Source: Chryseobacterium gleum
GTDB lineage: Bacteria; Bacteroidota; Bacteroidia; Flavobacteriales_D; Crocinitomicaceae
Length of the DNA stretch: 49,969 nucleotides
Assembly (NCBI GenBank): GCA_945860065.1
Contig: CAMAPI010000010.1
Coordinates: forward strand, 1-49,969
Direction of reading: 5' to 3'
Both the position numbers and the translations under genes were made by a program. Each line of letters opens with the position of its first letter. Within the stretch, counting starts at the first letter, position 1. Of this stretch, positions 9,101 to 17,000 are shown one piece after another. A model generated the notes under the pieces. That model was not told where the DNA came from. It saw only the letters and a program-made list of their open reading frames with translations, and did no database searches.

Positions 9101-10043
9101 ATGAACTATATCCGATGAGTAAAAAGACTAATCCCATCATGGCATTGTAAACCAATGTATTGCCTTTTTTTCTTGCCCATCTAACCAAAAATACACACGC
9201 AGCAATCAGCAAAATGAAAAAGAAAATGGTCCCAGAAAAGAAAGGTAGACCAAGATTATTCACAAATGCGACTTCAAAATTAGATGCCATTGCGATGGAA
9301 CCTGGGATAATTCCTTCTTGAATGAATCCGAGCGTAACGATGGAGATAATCCCGGTTAATAGAATGCCTTTTAAATTGGTTTCCTCTTTCACTCGAAAGT
9401 AAATCATATAGCCTATTGCTGGAACAACTAAGATTCCTAGTAAGTGGACACCAATTGCTAAACCAAGCATAAAGAAAATCAAGAGAATCCATCTGTTTGG
9501 ACGATAATCATCGGAGATTTCACCCGACTTGAACATTCCCATTTCTTCATCCCATTTTAGTATTGCCCAAAAAATGACGGCAGTAAACAAGGACGCCATG
9601 GCGTAGACCTCGCCTTCAACAGCCGAGAACCAGAAGGAGTCAGAGAAAGTGTAAGCTAAAGACCCAATAGTTGAAGAAGTAAAAATAGCGATTTGATTTC
9701 CGGATGTCAGTTCCTTTTGCTGCGTAAGAACGATTTTTTTAATCAATAAGGTCAAGGACCAAAACATAAATAATATGGTCAATGAACTCGATATCGCTGA
9801 AAGCGCATTGATCCACACAGCAACAGATTCCGGCGCTGCGAATAAACTGAACAAACGACCTAAAACCATGAATAATGGAGCGCCAGGAGGGTGACCAACT
9901 TCTAATTTGTATGCTGCAGTGATATACTCACCACAATCCCACAAACTTGCTGTGGATTCAATCGTTAATAAATACACAGTACTAGCAATAATAAAAACAA
10001 GCCAGCCAAGTAGGGTATTCCATTTAGTATAATTCATGAGCAT
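6135..10043 (-). CDS. DUF2723 / GT117-family giant membrane protein (TMEM260-like)
   Basis: This 1302-residue protein has a GT-C-type membrane half. The N-terminal motif SLWDCGEYITAAYKLEVGHP and PPGAPLFMVLGRLFSLF are the diagnostic DUF2723 sequence. Roughly ten to twelve hydrophobic helices reach to about residue 660. These include a second membrane block (FFMLPLILALIGLVFHY and onwards) followed by KPMEPRERDYAYAGSFYFF, a conserved periplasmic loop. The remaining 600 residues are soluble, mostly helical and perhaps repeat-like near the end. Human TMEM260, a relative, is a protein O-mannosyltransferase, so surface protein O-glycosylation is a reasonable inference. The ORF begins MLMNYTK and either methionine could be the start. 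The gene stands alone, divergent from tRNA-Gln. Confidence 0.9.
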   Translation of the reverse strand: MLMNYTKWNTLLGWLVFIIASTVYLLTIESTASLWDCGEYITAAYKLEVGHPPGAPLFMVLGRLFSLFAAPESVAVWINALSAISSSLTILFMFWSLTLLIKKIVLTQQKELTSGNQIAIFTSSTIGSLAYTFSDSFWFSAVEGEVYAMASLFTAVIFWAILKWDEEMGMFKSGEISDDYRPNRWILLIFFMLGLAIGVHLLGILVVPAIGYMIYFRVKEETNLKGILLTGIISIVTLGFIQEGIIPGSIAMASNFEVAFVNNLGLPFFSGTIFFFILLIAACVFLVRWARKKGNTLVYNAMMGLVFLLIGYSSFAVIVIRSNANTPLDENDPENLVTLHSYLKREQYGSAPIFMGNYWNSFRNGEEMTENGARILSNDAWKDLSPYYLRRFVITEGDVEVKAFTKEADANKWVGEHKGAYAIEEKYYESNSSIRQGAVATYAQSTIFPRMYSGDSPVHKQGYVKWSGYDENDGTNTEIGRDGKRLPSFGENLTYFMRYQVNWMYLRYFMWNFSGRQNDIQGHGDNLHGNWISGVSFLDEVRLGSQEFQPHYTTENPANNKFFMLPLILALIGLVFHYRKSPKDAFVLTLAFVFTGLAIVVYLNQKPMEPRERDYAYAGSFYFFAMWIGVGVYAIYNFIQSKITSQVNSAMIASALGVVVPVIMGVQGWDDHDRSGKTSARDLATNYLQSCGKNSIIFTNGDNDTFPLWYLQEVEGKRTDVRVCNLSLMGTDWYTNQMKMKSYDSDPLPIKFREDQILMYAGNTDQVYFMPLLQLFSMNASEEILNKVLNMRLKNNPKEAVTAARYFDQEVQKIFANVTISNPEFEATRAAISTTDTTKLIEATIQKYLGVFQLFEGARAGSVEFKNGSAEQLQELLERYENIWSAVDFTEAMAFVRDDNNMLIDEGKRYSFFPSNRFTLDVNKSNALKAGTITPQEKNRCLDRISFEFSTERDPALARDEVMMMDVVANNDWKRGIFFSSSRGSSFSVALLSSGFIKQVGMAYELSPLKEEPMFYNVSKMLKNMMDVYEYGDMANPNVLTDYYARRHTVQYRSNFLLLAEQLMKRKQNAKAVKVLDYSLKLMPVDRVLDFGEVNSCDPFMSLKYNEADQEYNYQGQSLRSKCSGSLHEYVQLYYLLGQKAKAEELGQKLLKNFHSVFAYFDHSNASFAGNPENSEDLIAAMDACFKMNALAQDPRYGNPSSAFAKSLKAEINHVYRAMLPRIYRELEQLALDNGESVEAYTGAYTEMIGNLQTYMGAMAEHYGFIKSSRNMAEPVAPSSSTIDPSALMQGTRPKETIVGVN

Positions 10044-10069
10044 GCGAATTAGTTCGTTTTTTTGTCCTG

Positions 10070-10101
10070 CGAATTTAAGAATATTCGCATTGAAAATTCA
10101 A
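10070..10101 (-). promoter_or_regulatory. Weak candidate promoter for the DUF2723 gene
   Basis: On the reverse strand TTG (10101-10099) is followed after 21 bases by TAAATTCG (10077-10070). This differs from the Bacteroidota -7 consensus TAnnTTTG at one base and has slightly long spacing. It lies 26 bases upstream of the DUF2723 start and is back to back with the tRNA promoter. Confidence 0.3.
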
Positions 10102-10150
10102 TCATTTCACGCAAATACGCAAGATCAATCAAATTATTTTTTCAATCTAG

Positions 10151-10181
10151 TTGAAAACAATAAAAAATGTTCTTAAATTTG
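10151..10181 (+). promoter_or_regulatory. Bacteroidota-type promoter of tRNA-Gln
   Basis: TTG (10151-10153), a 20-base spacer and TAAATTTG (10174-10181) match the -33/-7 pattern used by the primary sigma factor of this phylum. Transcription should begin near 10186, about 20 bases before the mature tRNA. Confidence 0.75.
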
Positions 10182-10205
10182 CATCGCATTTGAAAAAATG
10201 TTGAA

Positions 10206-10278
10206 TGGCCCATGGTGTAACTGGCAACACGTCGGTTTTTGGTACCGAAGAGTCTAGGTTCGAGCCCTAGTGGGCCAA
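10206..10278 (+). tRNA. tRNA-Gln (anticodon TTG)
   Basis: A seven-base-pair acceptor stem forms between TGGCCCA (10206-10212) and TGGGCCA (10271-10277), with discriminator A10278. The anticodon arm TCGGT / ACCGA (10232-10236 with 10244-10248) encloses loop TTTTGGT, giving anticodon TTG. The T arm carries the canonical GGTTCGAGCCC core. The 3' CCA is not encoded (the genome reads ACA), so it must be added by the CCA enzyme. T-A as the first acceptor pair and this anticodon agree with bacterial tRNA-Gln. GatA occurs at 29852, so Gln-tRNA might be formed through the transamidation route, but this cannot be settled here. Confidence 0.95.
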
Positions 10279-10292
10279 CAATTAAAAATCAT

Positions 10293-10326
10293 AAAACCCT
10301 TGATGACATTCCGTTTCAAGGGTTTT
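10293..10326. terminator. Bidirectional rho-independent terminator
   Basis: An 11-base-pair stem AAAACCCTTGA (10293-10303) pairs with TCAAGGGTTTT (10316-10326), loop 12 bases. It ends in a T run on the plus strand (10323-10328) and is A/T-flanked on the reverse strand. It lies between tRNA-Gln and the convergent gene at 10333 and can serve both. Confidence 0.85.
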
Positions 10327-10332
10327 TTGTTT

Positions 10333-11004
10333 TTAGCGATTTCGTTCTTCTTCCTCATTGAAAACCAGCAAGGTGTGCTTAATCATTTGATAGATTTGCT
10401 CCGCATTTAAAGCGTTTGTATTGGTTACGGATCCAAATTGACTCGTGTAAACAACGCTACTTATTTTATCGAAATCCCAAAGCCTGATTTTACGAGAATA
10501 GATTTTCTTTTTATCCGTGCCGAATGCTTTCATCTTAATTTTAACAGTTGGATGTATGTTAGAATATTGAACTCCCATTGCGCCAAAAGCAGGCCCTTTA
10601 TATCCTTGAACTTTTATTTTTACTTTTACATAGAGCTCCTCTTCATATCCGAAAACCGCTCTTTTTTTGGTCATTTTTGGATAACCACCAGCATATGTCC
10701 CCGTTTCTAAAGTTGCTCGTTTACCCCCATCTGCTTTGAGGTCGTAAATGTATGTTGCATCTTTGAAAAGCTGTGTTTTTGCGGTTTTCTGAATGGCTAA
10801 TTTAATGGAGTCCTGAAGATTGGAGGGAAACCGGAAATTTGAATAAGCATTGACACTTTGATTCGCTGTAGTGATCATCACGCTGCTTGTGAGCGCTTTG
10901 TCCACCATTAATCGCACCTTGAAAATTCCAGCTTGCGCGTTCGACAATAAGGGGAATAAAAGAGTGAATGAACTAATCAAAACGGAAAACAGGACTTTTT
11001 TCAT
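10333..11004 (-). CDS. Secreted protein of unknown function
   Basis: The frame is open up to 11085, but the start at 11004 is preferred because it yields a classical signal peptide (MKKVLFSVLISSFTLL and LLSNAQA, cleavage probably after AQA near residue 24). A TAACTTTG box also lies 15 bases upstream of this ATG, so any longer start would lie upstream of the transcript. The 223-residue product has a mature part rich in beta-strand-like alternation and lysine, including KVKIKVQGYKGPAFG, and ends in NEEEERNR. There is no lipobox, T9SS tail or membrane anchor, so it should be periplasmic. I do not recognise the family. It diverges from thiL and shares the terminator after tRNA-Gln. Confidence 0.75.
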   Translation of the reverse strand: MKKVLFSVLISSFTLLFPLLSNAQAGIFKVRLMVDKALTSSVMITTANQSVNAYSNFRFPSNLQDSIKLAIQKTAKTQLFKDATYIYDLKADGGKRATLETGTYAGGYPKMTKKRAVFGYEEELYVKVKIKVQGYKGPAFGAMGVQYSNIHPTVKIKMKAFGTDKKKIYSRKIRLWDFDKISSVVYTSQFGSVTNTNALNAEQIYQMIKHTLLVFNEEEERNR

Positions 11005-11019
11005 CGATTTCTTTTTTTT

Positions 11020-11027
11020 CAAAGTTA
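11020..11027 (-). promoter_or_regulatory. -7 box for the secreted protein gene at 10333
   Basis: Reverse-strand TAACTTTG fits TAnnTTTG exactly, 15 bases before the ATG at 11004, giving a predicted 11-base leader. I see no clear TTG at the right -33 distance. Confidence 0.5.
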
Positions 11028-11086
11028 CGAAATACAACGTTTCAGTTATTGAAAATCCAGTAAAATTCAATTCAATGATTATCATG

Positions 11087-11094
11087 TATCTTTG
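11087..11094 (+). promoter_or_regulatory. -7 box for thiL
   Basis: TATCTTTG matches TAnnTTTG, with predicted transcription start near 11099 and an 11-base leader to the ATG at 11110. This decides against the longer reading that would start at 11092, inside the box. Confidence 0.6.
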
Positions 11095-11109
11095 TCAAAA
11101 AATATAAGC

Positions 11110-12141
11110 ATGAGTGAAACGCGCACGGATATTAGTGAATTAGGTGAATTTGGTATCATTGATCAACTGACCAAGGGTGTGGAATTGAAAAACGCTTCCT
11201 CTATTTTAGGGGTTGGGGATGATGCCGCGGTAATTGACGCGGGAAATGAAGAGTATTTGCTTGTTTCCACGGATGCATTAGTCGAAGGAATCCACTTTAA
11301 CCTAATGTACATGCCATTGAAACACCTTGGCTACAAAGCAGTAGCTGTAAACGTTTCCGATATTTGTGCGATGAATGGAAAAGCGGAACAGATTACCGTT
11401 GCGATTGCGGTATCTAATCGTTTCAGCCTAGAAGCCTTGGAAGAGTTGTATGCTGGAATTAAATTAGCTTGTACAGAATATCATGTTGATTTAGTCGGTG
11501 GAGATACAACAAGCTCAACTTCTGGATTAATGATTACCATCACGGCAATTGGCCGAGTGAAAAAAGAAGAAATCGTTTATCGATCTGGTGCGAAAGAGTT
11601 TGACTTACTTGTTGTATCAGGTGATTTGGGGGGTGCCTATATGGGCTTACAACTGTTAGAACGAGAAAAGGATGTATTCAAATCAAATCCGGCAATTCAA
11701 CCAGATTTAGATGGACATGATTATATCATGCAGCGCCAACTAAAACCAGAAGCAAGGGTCGATGTGGTGAATTATTTGAAAGAATTAGGTGTTCAGCCAA
11801 CTTCCATGATTGATGTCTCAGATGGATTGGCGAGTGAAATCTTGCACCTCTGCAAATCGAGTAATGTTGGTTGTCATGTATATGATGAGAAAATACCAAT
11901 TGATACAAAAACCTCCATGGCAGCCATTGATTTTAATTTAGACCCGAGCACTTGCGCCCTAAATGGAGGGGAAGATTACGAATTACTCTTTACCATTAAA
12001 CAAAATGATTTTGAGGTAGTGCAGTCCAACCCAAACTTCTCCATCATTGGTCATATCACGAGCGCCGAAGACGGAACGTATTTAGTAGATAATAACGGTT
12101 CCGCTGTTACCTTGAAAGCGCAAGGCTGGAGACATTTTTAG
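11110..12141 (+). CDS. thiL: Thiamine-monophosphate kinase
   Basis: ThiL phosphorylates thiamine monophosphate to the cofactor thiamine diphosphate. With the start at 11110 (MSETRTDISELGEFGIID) the protein has 343 residues, normal for the family. The metal/ATP-binding motifs are visible: GVGDDAAVID near the N-terminus, STDALVEGIHF, VGGDTTSS in the middle and DVSDGLASE, followed by CALNGGEDYELLFT near the C-terminus. A start six codons earlier exists but would fall within the promoter box. The gene is convergent with a small SPOR-like gene, only three bases separating the two stops, with no terminator in the gap. No TPP riboswitch is visible upstream. Confidence 0.95.
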   Translation: MSETRTDISELGEFGIIDQLTKGVELKNASSILGVGDDAAVIDAGNEEYLLVSTDALVEGIHFNLMYMPLKHLGYKAVAVNVSDICAMNGKAEQITVAIAVSNRFSLEALEELYAGIKLACTEYHVDLVGGDTTSSTSGLMITITAIGRVKKEEIVYRSGAKEFDLLVVSGDLGGAYMGLQLLEREKDVFKSNPAIQPDLDGHDYIMQRQLKPEARVDVVNYLKELGVQPTSMIDVSDGLASEILHLCKSSNVGCHVYDEKIPIDTKTSMAAIDFNLDPSTCALNGGEDYELLFTIKQNDFEVVQSNPNFSIIGHITSAEDGTYLVDNNGSAVTLKAQGWRHF

Positions 12142-12144
12142 CAA

Positions 12145-12525
12145 TCAATCGACCCGTGGTAAAAGAATCAGTGTTTTGTGGATAATAACAATGGTGAATT
12201 GCCCGGAAATCTCTTCTTGTATTTTCTCCGCCTCCAAAAGTGTTCGAAAATCACCCACCATTAAATTGAAGTTGGGGGCTTCAAACGTCACATAGGTATC
12301 AATCTTCGGATACATCGTGATGAACCGGTTTCTCGCCTCGTCGACGATAGCCTTGTCTGAGTCAAAGCAAATCTGAAGCCTAAACCCATTCATTTGTCTG
12401 CTCGCTTTATTTGCGATTTGTTGCACTATTCTTTCGTCTGCTTGAATGCTGATTTGTCCGTTAACTCGTTCTGTCACCAAACAAATAAAAACGAAAATGA
12501 CGAACACTGAATTTCTTGTTTTCAT
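12145..12525 (-). CDS. Small secreted SPOR-like protein
   Basis: This 126-residue protein starts with a signal peptide (MKTRNSVFVIFVFICLV, cleavage probably after NGQ near residue 24). The rest fits one SPOR-type repeat fold. NGFRLQICFDSDKAIVDEAR is followed by TYVTFEAPNFNLMVGDFRT and LLEAEKIQEEISGQF, the latter two resembling the phenylalanine/valine-rich second half of SPOR domains. SPOR domains bind denuded peptidoglycan glycan strands at division sites; here there is no membrane anchor, so the protein would be free in the periplasm. The promoter puts +1 on the ATG itself (see findings). Its function beyond peptidoglycan binding is unknown. Confidence 0.75.
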   Translation of the reverse strand: MKTRNSVFVIFVFICLVTERVNGQISIQADERIVQQIANKASRQMNGFRLQICFDSDKAIVDEARNRFITMYPKIDTYVTFEAPNFNLMVGDFRTLLEAEKIQEEISGQFTIVIIHKTLILLPRVD

Positions 12526-12529
12526 ACCT

Positions 12530-12559
12530 CAAAATTAGGTATTTACGTTGACCATCCAA
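12530..12559 (-). promoter_or_regulatory. Consensus promoter of the SPOR-like gene, predicted leaderless
   Basis: On the reverse strand TTG (12559-12557), exactly 19 bases, and TAATTTTG (12537-12530) give a full match to the phylum consensus. Only four bases separate the box from the ATG at 12525, so the predicted first transcribed base is the A of the start codon. Confidence 0.75.
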
Positions 12560-12642
12560 TTTCCTCTATTTAGAATCATTTTAAATTAGCTTTATTTTTT
12601 CTTTTTTTGTCATGAAAGTGTCATATAATGCCTTGATTCTCC

Positions 12643-12650
12643 TAATTTTG
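12643..12650 (+). promoter_or_regulatory. -7 box of the act-cox operon
   Basis: TAATTTTG fits the -7 consensus; no TTG at standard distance is seen. Predicted start near 12655 leaves a leader of about 55 bases that contains a small GCGGT/ACCGC hairpin (12664-12677). Confidence 0.5.
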
Positions 12651-12709
12651 CACCCGATAAAAAGCGGTTTTAACCGCACTATTTTTAAGAGTGAATTAGT
12701 AGTTTATAC

Positions 12710-14053
12710 ATGGAAATATCTAGAATTCAGTTGCTTAATCGTTTAAAATCTGTAGCGTTCGTTACGTTAACATTAGGCTTTGTTGGTTTGACCAACTTTT
12801 CAAAAGCTCAAGGAGAGGCACTTTTCAAATCAAAATGTGCTACGTGTCACCAAACCCACAAGAATAGTACTGGACCTAAGTTGTTCCAAGTTCGTGACAA
12901 ATGGGCTGCGGGTGGAGCGAAGGAAGGGAGCATCATCAAATGGGTAAACAATTGGCAAAATGCTGTAGCTGCGGATCCGTATGCTGCTGAAGTTTCCAAA
13001 TGGTCTCCAACCGCGATGAATGCTTTTCCAGATTTAAAACCAGAGGAAATAATCTCCATTTTTGATTGGATTGATGCTCAACCAGATCCGGCTATGGCCA
13101 CAACAACTGGTGGACCGACGGTTCCTGGCGATCCAACGTTAAATCCAATGGAAGAAGAAGGTTCTGTTGGATGGATATGGATTGTAATGGGAGTTATCTT
13201 TATCGTTGTTATACTTGCGGTAGGTGGAGTTCGACGCCAATTGAGCATTGCAACATCTGATAATCCTGAACACCAAGAGAAATTAACTTACGGGGAGGAA
13301 TTAAGAACCATTGCATGGAAGTACCGACTTTGGGTTGGACTTGCGTCCCTCGTAACAGTAATTGCTGTCATCGTAACTTTGTTCCAAGGTTTGTACAGAA
13401 TTAACATAATGGAAGATTACCAACCATCGCAGCCAATCGCTTTCCCTCACAGCCAGCATGCTGGAATTAACGGCATCGATTGTAAATACTGCCACAATTC
13501 GGTGGCTAAGTCGAAATCCGCCGGAATTCCATCCGTTAATGTTTGTATGAACTGTCACAAACAAATAAGCGGAGAAGGAAAACCATTTGCAGGAGAAATC
13601 AAGAAAATTTATGCAGCAGCTGGATGGGATCCTTCAACCGGAGCAGGAAAATACACCGGAAAAACGAAACCAATCGTTTGGAATAAAGTTCACGTTTTAC
13701 CTGATCACGTTTACTTTAATCACTCTCAACACGTTGTTGTTGGAGGGGTAGATTGTAAACAATGTCACGGTGATATGACGGTGATGAGTGAGGCAGCCAA
13801 AGTTCAACCAGTTTCTGAGTTAAATAAAATTGAAGGTAACATTCAGTTAACTAAGCCAACGTTAACAATGGGATGGTGTATTGAGTGTCACGGGAAAAAA
13901 GACGTCAAAATCGGAGATGGTAAAAATGCGTACTACGATGAAATTCACAGCCGATTGAAAAAGAATCCAGAATTATACAAAAAATATTACACAGATGGTA
14001 AAGTGTCTGTAAGCGAGCTAGGCGGTTGGGAATGTGCTAAATGCCACTATTAA
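12710..14053 (+). CDS. actA: Alternative complex III subunit A, multiheme cytochrome c with fused monoheme domain
   Basis: ActA collects electrons from the ActB iron-sulfur clusters and passes them through c-hemes. A signal peptide (cleavage after SKAQ, residue 34) precedes a class I cytochrome domain with CATCH at 43-47. A membrane helix (about 154-174), a second helix (about 208-228) and a pentaheme domain follow. The pentaheme CxxCH motifs begin at residues 258, 279, 349, 390 and 442; the last is two residues before the end. There are thus six CxxCH motifs, one more than the classic pentaheme ActA. It heads an eight-gene run with actB-F, coxB and coxA, spaced by 10-33 bases. The extra monoheme domain could act as a tethered carrier to the oxidase (inference). 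Confidence 0.93.
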   Translation: MEISRIQLLNRLKSVAFVTLTLGFVGLTNFSKAQGEALFKSKCATCHQTHKNSTGPKLFQVRDKWAAGGAKEGSIIKWVNNWQNAVAADPYAAEVSKWSPTAMNAFPDLKPEEIISIFDWIDAQPDPAMATTTGGPTVPGDPTLNPMEEEGSVGWIWIVMGVIFIVVILAVGGVRRQLSIATSDNPEHQEKLTYGEELRTIAWKYRLWVGLASLVTVIAVIVTLFQGLYRINIMEDYQPSQPIAFPHSQHAGINGIDCKYCHNSVAKSKSAGIPSVNVCMNCHKQISGEGKPFAGEIKKIYAAAGWDPSTGAGKYTGKTKPIVWNKVHVLPDHVYFNHSQHVVVGGVDCKQCHGDMTVMSEAAKVQPVSELNKIEGNIQLTKPTLTMGWCIECHGKKDVKIGDGKNAYYDEIHSRLKKNPELYKKYYTDGKVSVSELGGWECAKCHY

Positions 14054-14086
14054 TAAATTAATAATATTCTTGTCGAAGAAAAGACT

Positions 14087-17000
14087 ATGGGAATGACTAG
14101 AAAATATTGGAAAGGACTTGAAGAATTACAGGAGACTCCTGAATTCATTAAGCACAAAGAACAAGAATTTCCGAATCAACAATCAGTTGAGGAATTCTTG
14201 TCTGACGAAAAATTAGCTGAAACTTCTACTGCAAGAAGAGATTTTCTTAAATTTTTAGGATTTTCAGTTGCTGCGGCAACACTTGCAGCTTGTGAAGCCC
14301 CAGTTACAAAGGTTGTTCCTTATGTGATTAAACCAGAAGATGTGACACCAGGTATGCCAACTTGGTATACAAGCACGTATTACGATGGAAATTCATTCGC
14401 GAGTATTTTAGTGAAAACGCGTGAGGCTCGTCCGATTTTTGTAAAAGGAAACAAAGATTTCGGTTTTACAAAAGGAGGCGTAAATGCACAAATCGTTGCG
14501 TCTGTTTTAGGTTTGTACGACAGTGAGCGTTTAAATCATCCGACTGCAGGTGGAACGGTTGCTTCATGGTCTTCAATAGATAAAGCGATTTCTTCTGCTT
14601 TAAAATCAGCGAAATCTGTAACCTTATTGACAAACACAGTAATTAGTCCTTCTGTGAAGCGCGCTATTGCTGAAATGTCTGTTTCATTAAACGGAGAAAA
14701 TGGAAGTAAATTCCAACACATCCAATACGATGCAGTTTCATACGCTGGTATGCGTGAAGCAAACTTATCGAACTTCGGAGCTAGAATAATTCCTGGCTAT
14801 GATTTCTCTAAAGCAAAAACAATTGTTTCTGTTGACGCAGACTTTTTGAATACTTGGTTGCTAGCAACAGAATATACTGGTCAATATGCATTAACGCGCA
14901 ATCCAGATGCAGCTTGGATGTCGAAACACATTCAATTTGAAACGGTATTGTCTGTTACAGGATCTAATGCAGATTACCGCGGAATGATCAAACCATCTGA
15001 ACAAGCTGCAGTATTGGCTTATATCATTAAAGGTTTAGGTGGAAACGCTGGCGTGTCAGCTGATCTAAATACTTCGGCAAAAGCGATAGCTGATGAAGCC
15101 ATCAAAGCGCTTAAAAAATCTAAAAATGAATCATTGGTAGTTTCTGGATCTAATAATATTGGTGTTCAACAGTTGACTAACAAGTTGAACAACATGCTTC
15201 AAGCTTATGGAACGACAATCGATTTAGCTAATCCAATCAATCTCTTCCAATCAGAAGATGCGAAAGTATCGAAATTGGTAAAAGACGTGGTAGCGGGTAA
15301 GGGTCCAGATGTTCTTTTAATGATGGATGTGAATCCTGCCTATACCTTGCCTAATGGCGATGCATTTGCAAAAGGATTGAAAAAAATTAAAACGTCTGTA
15401 GCTATTTCGGCATTTGCAGATGAAACGGCTTCTCTTTGCTCGTATGTTTGTCCTGGTTTCCACGCCTTGGAATCATGGGGTGACTTTGAAGCAAAAGGAA
15501 GCGAATACGCATTGTCTCAACCAACCATTCGTCCTCTAGGTGAAGCAACTGCTTCTGCACTAGAGTCATTGTTGGTTTGGAATGGAACAGCGGTTCGCGG
15601 AGGAAAAGATTCTTCTGTTGCTTATGATTACACAAAAGCAACGTTTGCAGCTAAATTCCCAACAGCTGACTTCGCTATGGCGATCCACAACAGTGTGATT
15701 CCTCAAGCGCTTGTTCCAAGTACTTTGGTTTATGCGGATGCGAAAATAGCAACATTGCCAAAATCTGCAGAATGGGAAGTTTCTTTCTATCAAAAAGCAG
15801 GTATTGGAACAGGAGCGCATGCAAACAACCCTTGGTTACAAGAGTTGCCAGATCCAATCACGAAAGTAACATGGGATAATTACATTACCATGAATCCTGT
15901 TGAAATGACAGCGAAAGGTTTTGTTACCACATTCGATCAGGAACATGGATTAAACTTAACAACTGTTAAAGTAAATGGTAAAAGTGTAACATTGCCAGTT
16001 TACCCATTGCCAGGACAAGCGCTTAAAACAATCGGTATCGCATTAGGATACGGTCGTGGGGCAAACGGAGAAAAAATTGGTAAAGCAGCTTTCCAAACAA
16101 AAGAATACGGTGGACATGAATTAAACGAAGCTGGAAATCGCAAGCCGATCGGGGCAAATGTTTATGCAATGGTATCCAACGGAGCGACATTTGAATATGC
16201 TGCTGCTGTAACAGTTGGCGCATCAGAAGGTGTGTATCCAATTGCAGCAACACAAATTCACCACACAGTAATGGGTCGCTATTCAATTGTTCGCGAGACA
16301 ACATTAGATATCTACCAAAATAACGATAGAAGCGCATTCAATCCGCCTCATACTTTACAGAAATTGGATGAACACGGGAATCACGTGGAAGCACCAGTTT
16401 CAGAGTTTGACTTGTGGGATGCACACCCAATTGAAAAAGTAGGTCACCGTTGGGGAATGAGTATTGACCTTTCATCATGTATAGGTTGCGGTACTTGTTT
16501 GATTGCTTGTCAATCTGAAAACAATGTTCCAGTAGTAGGTAAAGATGAAGTAAGAAGAGGACGTGAGATGCACTGGTTGCGAATCGACCGTTATTTTGCT
16601 TCAGACGAAGAAGCAGCTGTAGGTACGAGAAAGGACAAAGAAACGTTCTCTTTTGACAAAGCAGAAATAGCTGCGGAAAATCCGAAAGTATTGCACATGC
16701 CTATGATGTGTCACCACTGTAATCACGCACCTTGTGAAACAGTTTGTCCGGTAGCAGCAACAACACATAGTAATGAAGGATTAAACCAGATGACATATAA
16801 CCGTTGTATTGGTACAAGATATTGTGCAAACAACTGTCCATATAAAGTACGTCGCTTCAACTGGTTTAATTACCCGTCATATAAGAAGATGACAGAAGTC
16901 AATCCAGCTCAAGACGATTTAGGACGTATGGTTTTAAACCCAGACGTGACGGTTCGTACAAGAGGGGTGATGGAAAAATGTTCCTTATGTGTTCAACGCA

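Noticed and set aside
11041-11109. TPP riboswitch ahead of thiL
   Set aside because: The predicted leader is only 11 bases, and no conserved TPP core sequence is present.
12664-12677. GCGGTT/AACCGC hairpin in the act-cox leader as terminator or riboswitch
   Set aside because: Only about five pairs with a tiny loop and a weak T run; too small to support a regulatory call beyond a note.
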